From Sulfitobacter maritimus (GTDB lineage Bacteria; Pseudomonadota; Alphaproteobacteria; Rhodobacterales; Rhodobacteraceae), in the NCBI RefSeq assembly GCF_013346665.1, contig NZ_JABVBB010000019.1, positions 62,001 to 126,000 of the forward strand: DNA of 64,000 nucleotides. The letters run 5' to 3'. Positions 27,619 to 36,149 of the stretch are shown in pieces (position 1 is the stretch's first letter; each line of letters opens with the position of its first letter). Under the pieces are notes generated by a model. That model did no database searches, was not told the DNA's origin, and was given only the letters and a program-made list of their open reading frames with translations. The position numbers and the translations under genes are program-made.

Positions 27619-28193
27619 AGGTAGGGCGGCGTGCAGGCAGACACGACGATGGCGACCCGGTCCGAGACATTGCGAAAGCGATGCGGCTCGCGCGAGTTGA
27701 ACAGATAGGCATCGCCCGCCTTCAAAATCCGCGCGTTGTCGCCAACAATCACTTCAAGCTCACCCGCAATCACGATGCCCCCCTCGCTTGCGGGGTGGCA
27801 GAGCATTTCTTCGCCCGTATCAGCGCCCGGTTCATAGGTTTCATGCATGATTTGTAGCCCATGTTCCCGCGCATTGCCGACCTGCTTCAGCGCCATCTGC
27901 CCCACGGGTTCCCCATTTTCGGAGTAGATGCGCGAAGTGAGGTCTTTGAATTCATCAGGGGTAAAGAAGGGCGCGTTGCTTGGCGCGGCCTCAGGCTCAA
28001 AAAACTCGGACATTGAAATGTCCAAGCCGCCCAGAATCTTGCGCAGCGTGGCGACGGAGGGACTGCTCTTATTCGTTTCGACCATGGAGATTTGACCATG
28101 GGGAACATCTGCCGCTTCGGCAAGTTTGCGCTGCGAAAGCCCTTGATTCATGCGAAGTTCACGAAGGCGAGCCCCCACGTCGAAACCTGTCAT
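27615..28193 (-). CDS. XRE family regulator with cupin domain, PuuR-like
   Basis: 192 residues. N-terminal HTH_XRE (residues ~8-62; LRELRMNQGLSQRKLAEAADV, then ISMVETNKSSPSVATLRKIL) and a C-terminal cupin barrel (residues ~110-185; GGIVIAGELEVIVGDNARIL, SREPHRFRNVSD). Layout and length match PuuR, the repressor of putrescine/GABA catabolism. It is divergent from a GabT-like aminotransferase gene, which supports control of GABA or a related omega-amino acid route. Confidence 0.85.
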   Translation of the reverse strand: MTGFDVGARLRELRMNQGLSQRKLAEAADVPHGQISMVETNKSSPSVATLRKILGGLDISMSEFFEPEAAPSNAPFFTPDEFKDLTSRIYSENGEPVGQMALKQVGNAREHGLQIMHETYEPGADTGEEMLCHPASEGGIVIAGELEVIVGDNARILKAGDAYLFNSREPHRFRNVSDRVAIVVSACTPPYL

Positions 28194-28315
28194 ATGCTGT
28201 TCTCACTGATGATATCTGTCGAAAGCTACCGCATCTAAGAATGAGATAAAAGCATTGGAGTGTTCAAAATAATGAGCTATTGATGATCAATATTCGCTAT
28301 TCAGGAGGGCTGACG

Positions 28316-29617
28316 ATGTCACGCAGCGAGGAATTAAAAACACGGCGCACGGCAGCGGTCGCCAGTGGTGTGGGCACCCGCGGTATTTATGCAGAACGTG
28401 CGGAAAATGCCGAATTGTGGGATGTGGACGGCAAGCGCTACATCGATCTGGCTGCGGGCATCGCGGTGAACAACACCGGTCACCGTCATCCCAAGTTGAT
28501 GGCAGCGGTGGCAAAGCAGGCCGAAGCCTTTACGCACACCTGTTTTCACGTCGCGCCATATGAAAGCTATGTCAGCTTGGCCGAGCGGCTCAACAAAAGC
28601 ACGCCGGGTGATTTCGACAAAAAGACCATGCTGGTCACCACCGGCGCCGAAGCGGTTGAGAACGCCGTGAAGATGGCGCGGGCCTTTACCGGGCGTTCGG
28701 GCGTCATTGCTTTCTCTGGCGCATTTCATGGCCGGACGCTGATGGGCATGGCGCTTTGCGGTAAGGTTCAGCCCTACAAAAAAGCCTTTGGCGCCATGCC
28801 GCCCGAAGTCTATCACGCGGCCTTCCCAAACAGCTATCATGGCATCACGCCTGAGATGAGCTTGGCTCAGTTGGATCAGCTGTTCAAATCCACGATTGAT
28901 CCGGAGCGTGTGGCGGCGATCATCCTTGAGCCGGTCCAGGGCGAGGGCGGCTTTAACATCGCACCAGCGGAATTCCTGCGCGGTCTGCGCGAGGTTTGTG
29001 ACACCTACGGCATCATTCTGATCGCGGATGAGGTGCAGGCCGGGATGGCCCGGACGGGCAAGCTTTTTGCGATGGAACACGCGGGCGTTGCTGCGGACTT
29101 GGTGACCATGGCAAAGGGTCTGGCAGGCGGCTTCCCTCTGTCTGCGGTAACCGGGCGTTCTGAAATCGTCGACGCTGCCCCCACCGGCGGGATTGGTGGC
29201 ACCTATGCGGGCAACCCGCTTGCCGTAGCTGCCGCCCATGCCGTGCTTGACGTGATTGTTGAAGAAGACCTTTGTGCGCGCGCCGAAGAAGTTGGCAATG
29301 CGCTGCGCGAGCGGCTCGATGCCTTGGCCGCCCGGCAGGGGATGGAAGCGATCGGCGACGTGCGTGGCCTTGGTGCAATGGTCGCCTTTGAGCTGGTCAC
29401 CGACCGCGCGACCCGCGCACCGGATGCCGCTTTGACCCAAGCAATTGTAGCAGAAGCAGAGGCCCGTGGTTTGATCATCTTGCCATGTGGCACCCACGGC
29501 AACGTGGTGCGCCTGCTGCCGCCACTGACCATTCCGATGGCGCAGGTCGATGAGGCACTGGATATCCTCGAAGCCTCCATTGAAGCGGCTGTAGGACAAG
29601 CACGCGCGGCTGCTTAA
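28316..29617 (+). CDS. gabT: 4-aminobutyrate aminotransferase-like class III aminotransferase
   Basis: 433 residues, PLP-dependent fold type I. Pyridoxal-binding elements: TTGAEAVENAVK (phosphate-binding), FHGRT, IADEVQAGMARTGK (Asp to the pyridine nitrogen) and the Schiff-base Lys in VTMAKGLAGGFPLS. The GG(I)GGTYAGNPL segment is typical of GABA transaminases. It converts GABA plus 2-oxoglutarate to succinic semialdehyde plus glutamate. AGGAGG precedes the ATG at 28316; the upstream frame from 28280 is not needed. No semialdehyde dehydrogenase is adjacent. A strong terminator follows. Confidence 0.88.
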   Translation: MSRSEELKTRRTAAVASGVGTRGIYAERAENAELWDVDGKRYIDLAAGIAVNNTGHRHPKLMAAVAKQAEAFTHTCFHVAPYESYVSLAERLNKSTPGDFDKKTMLVTTGAEAVENAVKMARAFTGRSGVIAFSGAFHGRTLMGMALCGKVQPYKKAFGAMPPEVYHAAFPNSYHGITPEMSLAQLDQLFKSTIDPERVAAIILEPVQGEGGFNIAPAEFLRGLREVCDTYGIILIADEVQAGMARTGKLFAMEHAGVAADLVTMAKGLAGGFPLSAVTGRSEIVDAAPTGGIGGTYAGNPLAVAAAHAVLDVIVEEDLCARAEEVGNALRERLDALAARQGMEAIGDVRGLGAMVAFELVTDRATRAPDAALTQAIVAEAEARGLIILPCGTHGNVVRLLPPLTIPMAQVDEALDILEASIEAAVGQARAAA

Positions 29618-29625
29618 ATTAGTAA

Positions 29626-29664
29626 GACGGCAAACGGACCCTGCGGTTCGTTTGCCGTCCTTTA
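29626..29664 (+). terminator. Strong intrinsic terminator after gabT
   Basis: Stem of 15 bp (GACGGCAAACGGACC / GGTTCGTTTGCCGTC, one mismatch) with a 4-base loop and a T-rich tail (CTTTATT), nine bases after the gabT stop. Confidence 0.9.
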
Positions 29665-29863
29665 TTGCGCTTCGCCAAAGGTGGCGACCAGTCGGCGCAG
29701 GCGATCTACCCTACAGGCGCGCAACGGTACTTATTTTGAGGTGAGCGCGCCGCCAGACAGCCGTGATTTTCGCTGCGGAGACCTTGATCCGGCAACGCAA
29801 AGCGCAGGCGACAGGCCAGTTGTATTAGCATGCCGCGCCCTTAAAACACTGACTGACAGGCGA

Positions 29864-30271
29864 TCAGAAAGCCGAAAGCCGGGGGATATCGTTAACCACG
29901 TCCTTCGGGGTCAGCCCAAAACTCAATCCGCGTCCGATCCGATGGGCCAGCGCTGACCAGCTTTGCGCTTGGGCTGCCGGTAACTCTTCGTGCAGCACCT
30001 TGTCGAATAGTGCCAGCCAAACGGGAAAATGCTCTACATGCACATTGCCCGCGGCGCGGTGCACCTGCATTGGATTCCCGTCATAACTGCGCTGCAATAA
30101 CAGCGCATTGCGCCAAAACCGCCCGATCTTTTCTTCATGCGTGGGCCAGTCGGTCACATGGGAGGCAAAAACGGGGCCCAAATTCGGATCTTGTCGCACG
30201 GCAGTGTAGAACCGCGATACCACGCGATCAATCTGCGCTTCGCTTACCGCGACGCGGGGTGGCATGGTCAT
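29864..30271 (-). CDS. Group III truncated haemoglobin
   Basis: 135 residues of the 2-over-2 globin fold. Group III marks are the FYTAVRQDPNLGPVFASHV start (here FYTAVRQ and LGPVF), KIGRFWRN and HFPVWLALFD containing the proximal His in the F-helix region. Likely binds NO or O2; in epsilonproteobacteria the group is NO-responsive. ATG at 30271 gives the usual length; it overlaps the stop of the small upstream gene (ATGA). Divergent from an NsrR-like regulator gene. Confidence 0.85.
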   Translation of the reverse strand: MTMPPRVAVSEAQIDRVVSRFYTAVRQDPNLGPVFASHVTDWPTHEEKIGRFWRNALLLQRSYDGNPMQVHRAAGNVHVEHFPVWLALFDKVLHEELPAAQAQSWSALAHRIGRGLSFGLTPKDVVNDIPRLSAF

Positions 30272-30423
30272 ACGGCGAAAATCCAAACGAAGATCAGGCT
30301 GATAATAAGATAGACCAACGTATTGACCATCCAACGGATCAGGCCTGCTTCGCCTTCTGGATCAACACCAAGCCGCTCGCAGACTTTCGTTCCGGGCCAA
30401 AGGAATGCTTCGGATAATGTCAT
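30268..30423 (-). CDS. 51-aa membrane microprotein
   Basis: A small protein with a soluble N-terminal half (TLSEAFLWPGTKVCERLGVD) and one C-terminal transmembrane helix (MVNTLVYLIISLIFVWIFAV). GGAG lies seven bases before the ATG. It is translationally coupled to the truncated haemoglobin gene and lies directly behind a candidate NsrR operator. Function unknown; a membrane partner for the globin or a nitrosative-stress protein is inference. Confidence 0.7.
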   Translation of the reverse strand: MTLSEAFLWPGTKVCERLGVDPEGEAGLIRWMVNTLVYLIISLIFVWIFAV

Positions 30424-30440
30424 GTCGGACTCCTTAATGC

Positions 30441-30491
30441 GTATTTGCATTGCGTATTATATTGCCTCTTTTAAACACGCATTGCAAATGC
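30441..30491. promoter_or_regulatory. Mirrored operator pair between globin and NsrR genes
   Basis: GTATTTGCATTGCGT at 30441-30455 and ACGCATTGCAAATGC at 30477-30491 are inverted copies (13 of 15 positions match), one near each divergent gene start. The ATTTGCA/TGCAAAT core is close to the NsrR half-site ATGCATTT. Probably both promoters are controlled by the regulator encoded at 30505. Confidence 0.6.
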
Positions 30492-30504
30492 TAATTATAT
30501 CCCC

Positions 30505-30951
30505 ATGCAGCTTGACAAATTTTCCGACTACGCCCTGCGTATCTTGATCACCCTTGCGGCTCGGGCGCCTGATCGCGTGGCGACCTCAGAAATCGCGAGG
30601 CTTTTTCACATATCGGAGAACCACCTGTCGAAGATTGCCACGCAGTTGGCGCGTGAAGGGTTCGTGCGGTCTGAGCGGGGACGAAATGGCGGGTTAACAT
30701 TGCGTCAGCCTGCCGAGACGATCAGCGTGGGGGCTGTTCTGCGTGCGATCAAACGGGATGCGCCGGTTGCTGAGTGTTTCGGCGGCAATCAAACCTGTCT
30801 TATCCTGCCTGTCTGCGGACTTCGCGGACCTCTTGCCGACGCGCAAGAAGCCTTCTTTGCGACTTTGGACGGTTATAGTCTGGCCGATATCGTCGGACCA
30901 CGCAAAGACCTGGCGGCATTGCTGCGCAGCGAGTTGGACGCGGCGCAATAA
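30505..30951 (+). CDS. nsrR: Rrf2 family regulator, NsrR-like
   Basis: 148 residues. Winged HTH at residues 1-70 (MQLDKFSDYALRILI, ISENHLSKIATQLAREGFV) and three clustered Cys (ECFGGNQTCLILPVC) that can hold an iron-sulfur cluster; spacing is 6 and 5 residues, slightly different from E. coli NsrR (4 and 5). NsrR proteins repress NO-detoxification genes until NO destroys the cluster. The divergent globin gene fits this role. The symbol is given by similarity and context. Confidence 0.8.
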   Translation: MQLDKFSDYALRILITLAARAPDRVATSEIARLFHISENHLSKIATQLAREGFVRSERGRNGGLTLRQPAETISVGAVLRAIKRDAPVAECFGGNQTCLILPVCGLRGPLADAQEAFFATLDGYSLADIVGPRKDLAALLRSELDAAQ

Positions 30952-31123
30952 GTTTGCTGCCGCCGTCGGTTTAGCCTTTTCCAGACAGCACAGATGCCGC
31001 TCTGCGCGAGAGCCGTAGACTGGTGCGGCAGGATGCCTCATTTGTTTCGCTATGCGATACGTTGCCTCTATAGGGCCGCTGCGATAGAGCCGTGTGGAAT
31101 TTTGCGTTTTTTGGATGCGCAAT

Positions 31124-31137
31124 TTGATCTGGATCAA
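31124..31137. promoter_or_regulatory. FNR-type box
   Basis: TTGAT-CTGG-ATCAA, an exact match to the FNR/Dnr consensus, 56 bases before the ccoI start. Indicates induction of the cbb3 cluster at low oxygen by an FnrL-type regulator. Confidence 0.8.
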
Positions 31138-31192
31138 AGACACATCTTTTGCGTGTTGGTAGATCGACGAGACAAACGAACAGGTACCCCAC

Positions 31193-33370
31193 GTGCGCAC
31201 TGATCAGCTCGCCCCTTCCGCCTATGAACAAGACGTCGTCTTAACCGCGCCCACGATCCGTTGTGGCAGCTGCGTGGCAAAGATCGAGCGCTCTTTAGCA
31301 GACATGCCGGGCGTCGCGCGGGTGCGGGCCAATCTTACCCTGCGGCGGATCAATCTGACGCTAGCGCAGACAGATGACGCTTTGCAAAACGTGCTGGATG
31401 AGTTGGAAAATATCGGTCATCCGGGCCGTTTGATCGATAGCGCTGACCTGTCAGCAGAAGCGAAGGATGACACCGAGGTCGCGTTGCTCAAGGCCGTTGC
31501 GGTCAGCGGGTTCGGCGCAATGAACGTGATGCTTTTGTCGGTGGCGGTCTGGTCTGGCGCCTCGGATGCAACACGCGACAGTTTCCACCTGATCTCTGGC
31601 ATTATCGCGCTGCCGATTGTGATCTATGCCGCGCGGTTCTTCTTTATCTCTGCATGGGGCGCCCTGCGCCGCGCGCATATGAATATGGACGTGCCGATCG
31701 CATTGGCCATTTCGCTCGCCTTAGCGTTGAGTGTGTTTGAAACCCTGCGCGGCGGCGAAGAGGTCTTTTTCGACGCGGCGGTGACGCTGACATTCTTTCT
31801 GCTGATCGGGCGCTATCTGGACTACCGCATGCGGGGCAAGGCCCGGTCTGCAATGACCGGGTTGCAACGGCTTGCGGTGCGTGAGGCGTGGGAGGTGACA
31901 CCCGAGGGGGCGCTGTGCGTTGTGGCGGCTGATGCGATCTATCCCGGTATGGTGCTGCGCATTCCCGCGGGCGAGCGGACCCCGGTAGACCTGCGCATCA
32001 CCTCCGGTGCCAGCGATCTCGACCGCTCCCTCGTGACCGGTGAATCCGCCCCGGTGGCCGTGGCGGTGGGGGATGAGGTTGAAGCAGGCGCGTTGAACCT
32101 GACCGGACCGATGGATGCCGTTGCGCTGCGGCCTGTGGAGGAGAGTTTCCTTGCTATGTCCATGCGGATGCTGGCGGGGGCCGAGGAAAGCCGCAGCACC
32201 TATGTGCGCATTGCGGACCGTGCAGCCCAGCTTTACGCGCCGCTGATCCATCTGATCGGCTTCGCCACTTTTGTCGGCTGGCTGCTGGCCACCGGAGATT
32301 GGCAGCGTGCGGCTTTTGTCGCGATCAGCGTGCTGATCGTCACCTGCCCCTGTGCGCTGGCCTTGGCCGTGCCAGTGGCGCATGTGGTGGCGTCGAGCCG
32401 CCTGATGGCCGAGGGCGTGCTGATCAAAGACGGCTCCGCGCTGGAACGGCTGGCCACTGCCACCCGGGCCGTTTGGGACAAGACCGGCACGCTGACCGAT
32501 GGCAGCCCCGTGCTGGCCGAAAGCCTCGACGCCAGCCCGGACAACGATGCCGCCGCCACACTCGCCGCCCATTCCGCGCATCCGGTTGCCCGCTGTATCG
32601 CCGCTGCTCATCGCGCCCCTGCCTTGCCGGTGGAAGAGCTACGCGAGCACCCCGGTTTTGGTGTTGAAGGCCGGATTGATGGGCGTCTTGCACGTTTGGG
32701 CCGCCCCTCTTGGGTTGCCGAAATCGCGGGCGAGATGGCCGAGGGCGACGGCCCGGCCTTTGCCTTTGCCGGTGCGCAGATGCAGCGTTTCCCCCTGCGC
32801 GAAACCCTGCGTGATGGCGCGGCTGAGGCGGTGACCACTCTGCGCGACGCAGGTCTGCCGAGCGAGATCTTGTCGGGCGATGCCGCCCCTGCAGTGGCGC
32901 GCGTCGCAGCCCAGCTTGAGATCGAGGAAACCCGCGCCGGACTGACCCCGCAAGACAAGGTCGCGCGCCTGCAAGAGCTTTCGGCCCAGGATGAACGCCC
33001 GCTGATGGTCGGTGATGGGCTGAACGACACCGCGGCACTTGCTACGGCCCATGTCTCGATGTCGCCCGCTTCTGCCACCGAAGCAGGCCGGGCGGCGGCG
33101 GATTTCGTCTTCCTGCGCGAGGGGTTGGACGCGGTGCCACTGGCGCTCACCGTCGCCCGCCGCACCGCCGCCACCGTGCGCCAGAACTTCGGCCTTGCTA
33201 TTGCTTACAACTGTATCGCCGTGCCGCTGGCGATTGCGGGTCATGTCACGCCGCTTATCGCTGCCATCGCCATGTCAGGGTCTTCCATTGCCGTAGTTGC
33301 AAACTCCCTGCGGTTGAACCGACGCCGCGTGGCCCCAGCCACGCCCCGTTTGCGAGAGGCGGCAGCATGA
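31193..33370 (+). CDS. ccoI: Copper-transporting P1B ATPase for cbb3 oxidase assembly
   Basis: 725 residues. N-terminal metal-binding domain with RCGSC (residues ~23-27), eight membrane helices, the CPC ion-binding motif (VTCPCALAL), TGES, the phosphorylation site DKTGTLT and hinge GDGLNDTAAL. CcoI/FixI proteins deliver copper for the CuB site of cbb3 oxidase. Starts with GTG. It heads the cluster here, directly before ccoS and ccoN, rather than in the usual downstream ccoGHIS operon. Confidence 0.92.
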   Translation: MRTDQLAPSAYEQDVVLTAPTIRCGSCVAKIERSLADMPGVARVRANLTLRRINLTLAQTDDALQNVLDELENIGHPGRLIDSADLSAEAKDDTEVALLKAVAVSGFGAMNVMLLSVAVWSGASDATRDSFHLISGIIALPIVIYAARFFFISAWGALRRAHMNMDVPIALAISLALALSVFETLRGGEEVFFDAAVTLTFFLLIGRYLDYRMRGKARSAMTGLQRLAVREAWEVTPEGALCVVAADAIYPGMVLRIPAGERTPVDLRITSGASDLDRSLVTGESAPVAVAVGDEVEAGALNLTGPMDAVALRPVEESFLAMSMRMLAGAEESRSTYVRIADRAAQLYAPLIHLIGFATFVGWLLATGDWQRAAFVAISVLIVTCPCALALAVPVAHVVASSRLMAEGVLIKDGSALERLATATRAVWDKTGTLTDGSPVLAESLDASPDNDAAATLAAHSAHPVARCIAAAHRAPALPVEELREHPGFGVEGRIDGRLARLGRPSWVAEIAGEMAEGDGPAFAFAGAQMQRFPLRETLRDGAAEAVTTLRDAGLPSEILSGDAAPAVARVAAQLEIEETRAGLTPQDKVARLQELSAQDERPLMVGDGLNDTAALATAHVSMSPASATEAGRAAADFVFLREGLDAVPLALTVARRTAATVRQNFGLAIAYNCIAVPLAIAGHVTPLIAAIAMSGSSIAVVANSLRLNRRRVAPATPRLREAAA

Positions 33371-33543
33371 CGATTCTGCATCTATTGATCCCGGTCACGC
33401 TGGTGATGGGTTTGACCGGTCTGGGCGCCTTTTTCTGGAGCCTCAGAAACCGCCAGTACGAAGACCTCGAAGGCGATGCGGAACGCATCCTTTATGACAA
33501 TGACGACACTCCGATGCCTCCCCGAAAGGATGAACTGAGATGA
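33367..33543 (+). CDS. ccoS: cbb3 oxidase assembly protein CcoS
   Basis: 58 residues: one N-terminal transmembrane helix (LLIPVTLVMGLTGLGAFFWSL) and the CcoS signature RNRQYEDLEGDAERIL. Required for cofactor insertion into the oxidase. Overlaps ccoI and ccoN by four bases each (ATGA), indicating one transcript. Confidence 0.9.
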   Translation: MTILHLLIPVTLVMGLTGLGAFFWSLRNRQYEDLEGDAERILYDNDDTPMPPRKDELR

Positions 33544-35192
33544 TGGAACGTTTAACCATTGCAGAACGCCAACAGGCCATGCTGCTCTCGGGGGGGCTGG
33601 CGCTTGTCGGCTTGGCCCTCGCTATCGTGGGGCGTGGCGATGCGATGGGGGTCCATGGGTGGATCACCATGATTTTTGCGGGCGGTTTGTTCTTTGTCGT
33701 GGGCAACGCGCTTTATGCCCCCGCCCCCACAGATGACCGCGCGACGAGCTACTACGACGATCCGACCAAGGTTGGCATCCTGATCTCGCTTTTTTGGGCG
33801 GTGATCGCCATGGGCATGGGGGTCTGGGTGGCCGCGCAACTGGCCTGGCCTGACCTGCGCTTTGACGCGCCGTGGTCGAGCTTTGGCCGTATCCGCCCGG
33901 TGCATACTTCTGGCGTGATCTTTGGCTTTGGCGGCAACGCGCTGATCGCCACGTCCTATCACGTTATGCAGCGCACCAGCCGCGCACGTCTGGCGGGGCA
34001 TGTCTCGCCTTGGTTCGTTCTGTTGGGGTTCAACCTGTTCTGTATCATCGCGGCGTCGGGCTATCTCATGGGCATCACCCAGTCCAAGGAATACGCCGAG
34101 CCGGAATGGTATGCTGACATCTGGCTGGTGGTCGTCTGGGTCGTCTATTTCGTGCTCTACATGCGCACACTGGCCCGCCGGAACGAGCCGCATATCTATG
34201 TAGCGAACTGGTATTACATGGCGTTTATCCTCGTTGTGGCGGTGCTGCATATCGTTAACAACCTTGCGGTGCCCGCCTCGTTTAGCGCGGCGAAAAGCTA
34301 CTCTGCCTTTTCGGGCGTGCAGGATGCGATGACACAGTGGTGGTACGGCCATAACGCCGTGGCCTTCTTCCTGACCGCTGGCTTTCTGGGCATGCTCTAC
34401 TACTTCCTGCCCAAACGTGCGGAGCGGCCGATCTACTCCTACCGCCTGTCGATCCTGTCGTTCTGGGGCATCGTGTTCTTCTACATCTGGGCGGGCTCGC
34501 ACCACCTGCATTACACGGCTGTTCCGCAGTGGGTGCAGACCCTCGGCATGACCTTTTCGGTGATGCTCTTGGTGCCAAGCTGGGCCAGCGCGGGCAACGC
34601 GCTGATGACGCTTAACGGCGCATGGGGCAAGGTGCGGGACGATGCAACGCTGCGCTTTATGATGGTGGCGGCGGTGTTCTATGGCCTGTCGACCTTTGAA
34701 GGCTCCTTCATGGCGATCCGCGCTGTGAACTCCCTGTCGCACTACACCGATTGGACAGTTGGGCATGTTCATGCCGGGGCCATGGGCTGGGTTGCGCTGA
34801 TCACCTTCGGCTCGATCTATGCGCTGGTTCCGATCCTGTGGCGGCGCGAGTCCATGTATTCGTGGAAGCTTGTCGAATGGCACTTCTGGCTCGCTCTGGG
34901 CGGTACGGTGATCTATGTCTTCGCGATGTGGAACAGCGGCATCATCCAAGGGCTGATGTGGCGCACCTATACCGAGAGCGGCACGCTGGCCTATTCCTTC
35001 ACGGACTCATTGGTCGCGATGCATCCTTACTATGTTGCGCGGACCATCGGCGGGGCGTTCTTCCTCACCGGGGCAATCATCGGGGCTTTCAACGTCATTA
35101 TGACGATCCGCAAAGTCCATGAGCAGACCCCCGAACTCGATTATCCGACCAAATCCGAAGCGGGTGAACCCGCCGTGCCAGCTGCGGAGTGA
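33540..35192 (+). CDS. ccoN: cbb3 cytochrome c oxidase subunit I
   Basis: 550 residues, 12+ membrane helices. Haem b and CuB ligand regions are visible: HTSGVIFGFGGNAL, WWYGHNAVAFF (CuB His), AGSHHLHYTAVPQW (two further CuB His) and VGHVHAGAMGW near the high-spin haem. The catalytic subunit reduces O2 to water with high affinity. Two in-frame ATGs (33540 and 33543) are both possible starts. Confidence 0.95.
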   Translation: MMERLTIAERQQAMLLSGGLALVGLALAIVGRGDAMGVHGWITMIFAGGLFFVVGNALYAPAPTDDRATSYYDDPTKVGILISLFWAVIAMGMGVWVAAQLAWPDLRFDAPWSSFGRIRPVHTSGVIFGFGGNALIATSYHVMQRTSRARLAGHVSPWFVLLGFNLFCIIAASGYLMGITQSKEYAEPEWYADIWLVVVWVVYFVLYMRTLARRNEPHIYVANWYYMAFILVVAVLHIVNNLAVPASFSAAKSYSAFSGVQDAMTQWWYGHNAVAFFLTAGFLGMLYYFLPKRAERPIYSYRLSILSFWGIVFFYIWAGSHHLHYTAVPQWVQTLGMTFSVMLLVPSWASAGNALMTLNGAWGKVRDDATLRFMMVAAVFYGLSTFEGSFMAIRAVNSLSHYTDWTVGHVHAGAMGWVALITFGSIYALVPILWRRESMYSWKLVEWHFWLALGGTVIYVFAMWNSGIIQGLMWRTYTESGTLAYSFTDSLVAMHPYYVARTIGGAFFLTGAIIGAFNVIMTIRKVHEQTPELDYPTKSEAGEPAVPAAE

Positions 35193-35974
35193 TGGCTATG
35201 TTGCGTAAAATACTCAAACCCTTTTCGAAGTTCTTCGAGTTCCATGCGCGGAGCCACTACCGTGCCGAACGGCACTCCATGGCTTTGACAATCGGGATCA
35301 TCGCGGCCTCGGCTGTAGGGGGCTTTGTCGAAATCGCGCCGCTCTTCAGCATTGACGAGACCGTCGAAGCGGCACCCGATATGCGTGTCTACACGCCGTT
35401 GGAACAGGCCGGGCGCGACATCTACATCCGTGAGGGCTGCTACGCCTGTCACAGCCAGATGATCCGCAGCCTGCGCGACGAGGTGGACCGCTACGGCCCC
35501 TATTCGCTGGCGGTGGAGAGCCAATACGACCACCCGATGCTTTGGGGGTCAAAACGGACCGGGCCGGACCTTGCGCGGGTGGGGGAGAAGTTCTCGGACG
35601 AATGGCAGGTGCAGCACCTCGTCGATCCGCGCTCCTTGGTGCCGGAATCGGTGATGCCGCAATATGCCTTCCTGCTTGATACGCCGCTTGAAACCGCGAG
35701 CCTGCCGGGCCGTTTGGCAGCGCTGCGCACCGTGGGTGTTCCCTATAGCGATGAGCAGATCGAAAACGCCGCCGAAGACGCGCGCGGGCAGGCCTACCCG
35801 GACAGCGATCAGGCCTATGCGGTCGAGGAACGCTATGGAGAAGCGACGAACATTCGCTTCTTTGATGGCCGCCGGGACCGTCTGACCGAGATGGACGCGC
35901 TTGTTGCCTATCTTCAGATCATGGGCGGCCTGACGGATCTACCTCAAGAAACGCAATTCGCTGAGGGGGAATAA
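35189..35974 (+). CDS. ccoO: cbb3 oxidase monohaem cytochrome subunit
   Basis: 261 residues: an N-terminal membrane anchor (residues ~33-52) and a periplasmic cytochrome c domain with a single CYACH haem site and a distal Met ligand region (PESVMPQYAF). Passes electrons to ccoN. Overlaps ccoN by four bases. Confidence 0.93.
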   Translation: MMAMLRKILKPFSKFFEFHARSHYRAERHSMALTIGIIAASAVGGFVEIAPLFSIDETVEAAPDMRVYTPLEQAGRDIYIREGCYACHSQMIRSLRDEVDRYGPYSLAVESQYDHPMLWGSKRTGPDLARVGEKFSDEWQVQHLVDPRSLVPESVMPQYAFLLDTPLETASLPGRLAALRTVGVPYSDEQIENAAEDARGQAYPDSDQAYAVEERYGEATNIRFFDGRRDRLTEMDALVAYLQIMGGLTDLPQETQFAEGE

Positions 35975-35978
35975 GACC

Positions 35979-36149
35979 GTGGATCTAAGCTATGAAACAC
36001 TGTCAACCATCGCCAAATCTTTTGGGCTGTTTTACCTGATCGCCTTGTCGATTGGGATTACCGTCTATGCCTTTTGGCCAAGTTTAGGAAATAGGTTCGA
36101 CAAGGCCGCGCAGAGCGTGCTGGACGACGAGGAGGGGCCATGTCGGTAA
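35979..36149 (+). CDS. ccoQ: cbb3 oxidase subunit CcoQ
   Basis: 56 residues, GTG start four bases after the ccoO stop. One transmembrane helix (FGLFYLIALSIGITVYAFWP) and a charged tail, the usual CcoQ/FixQ shape. Overlaps the ccoP start by ten bases. Confidence 0.88.
   Translation: MDLSYETLSTIAKSFGLFYLIALSIGITVYAFWPSLGNRFDKAAQSVLDDEEGPCR

Noticed and set aside
28334..29599. 421-codon minus-strand frame opposite gabT
   Set aside because: Same reason: fully antisense to a strongly supported aminotransferase.
33552..34949. 465-codon minus-strand frame opposite ccoN
   Set aside because: Antisense shadow of a highly conserved oxidase subunit; His/Asp/Arg-rich nonsense protein.
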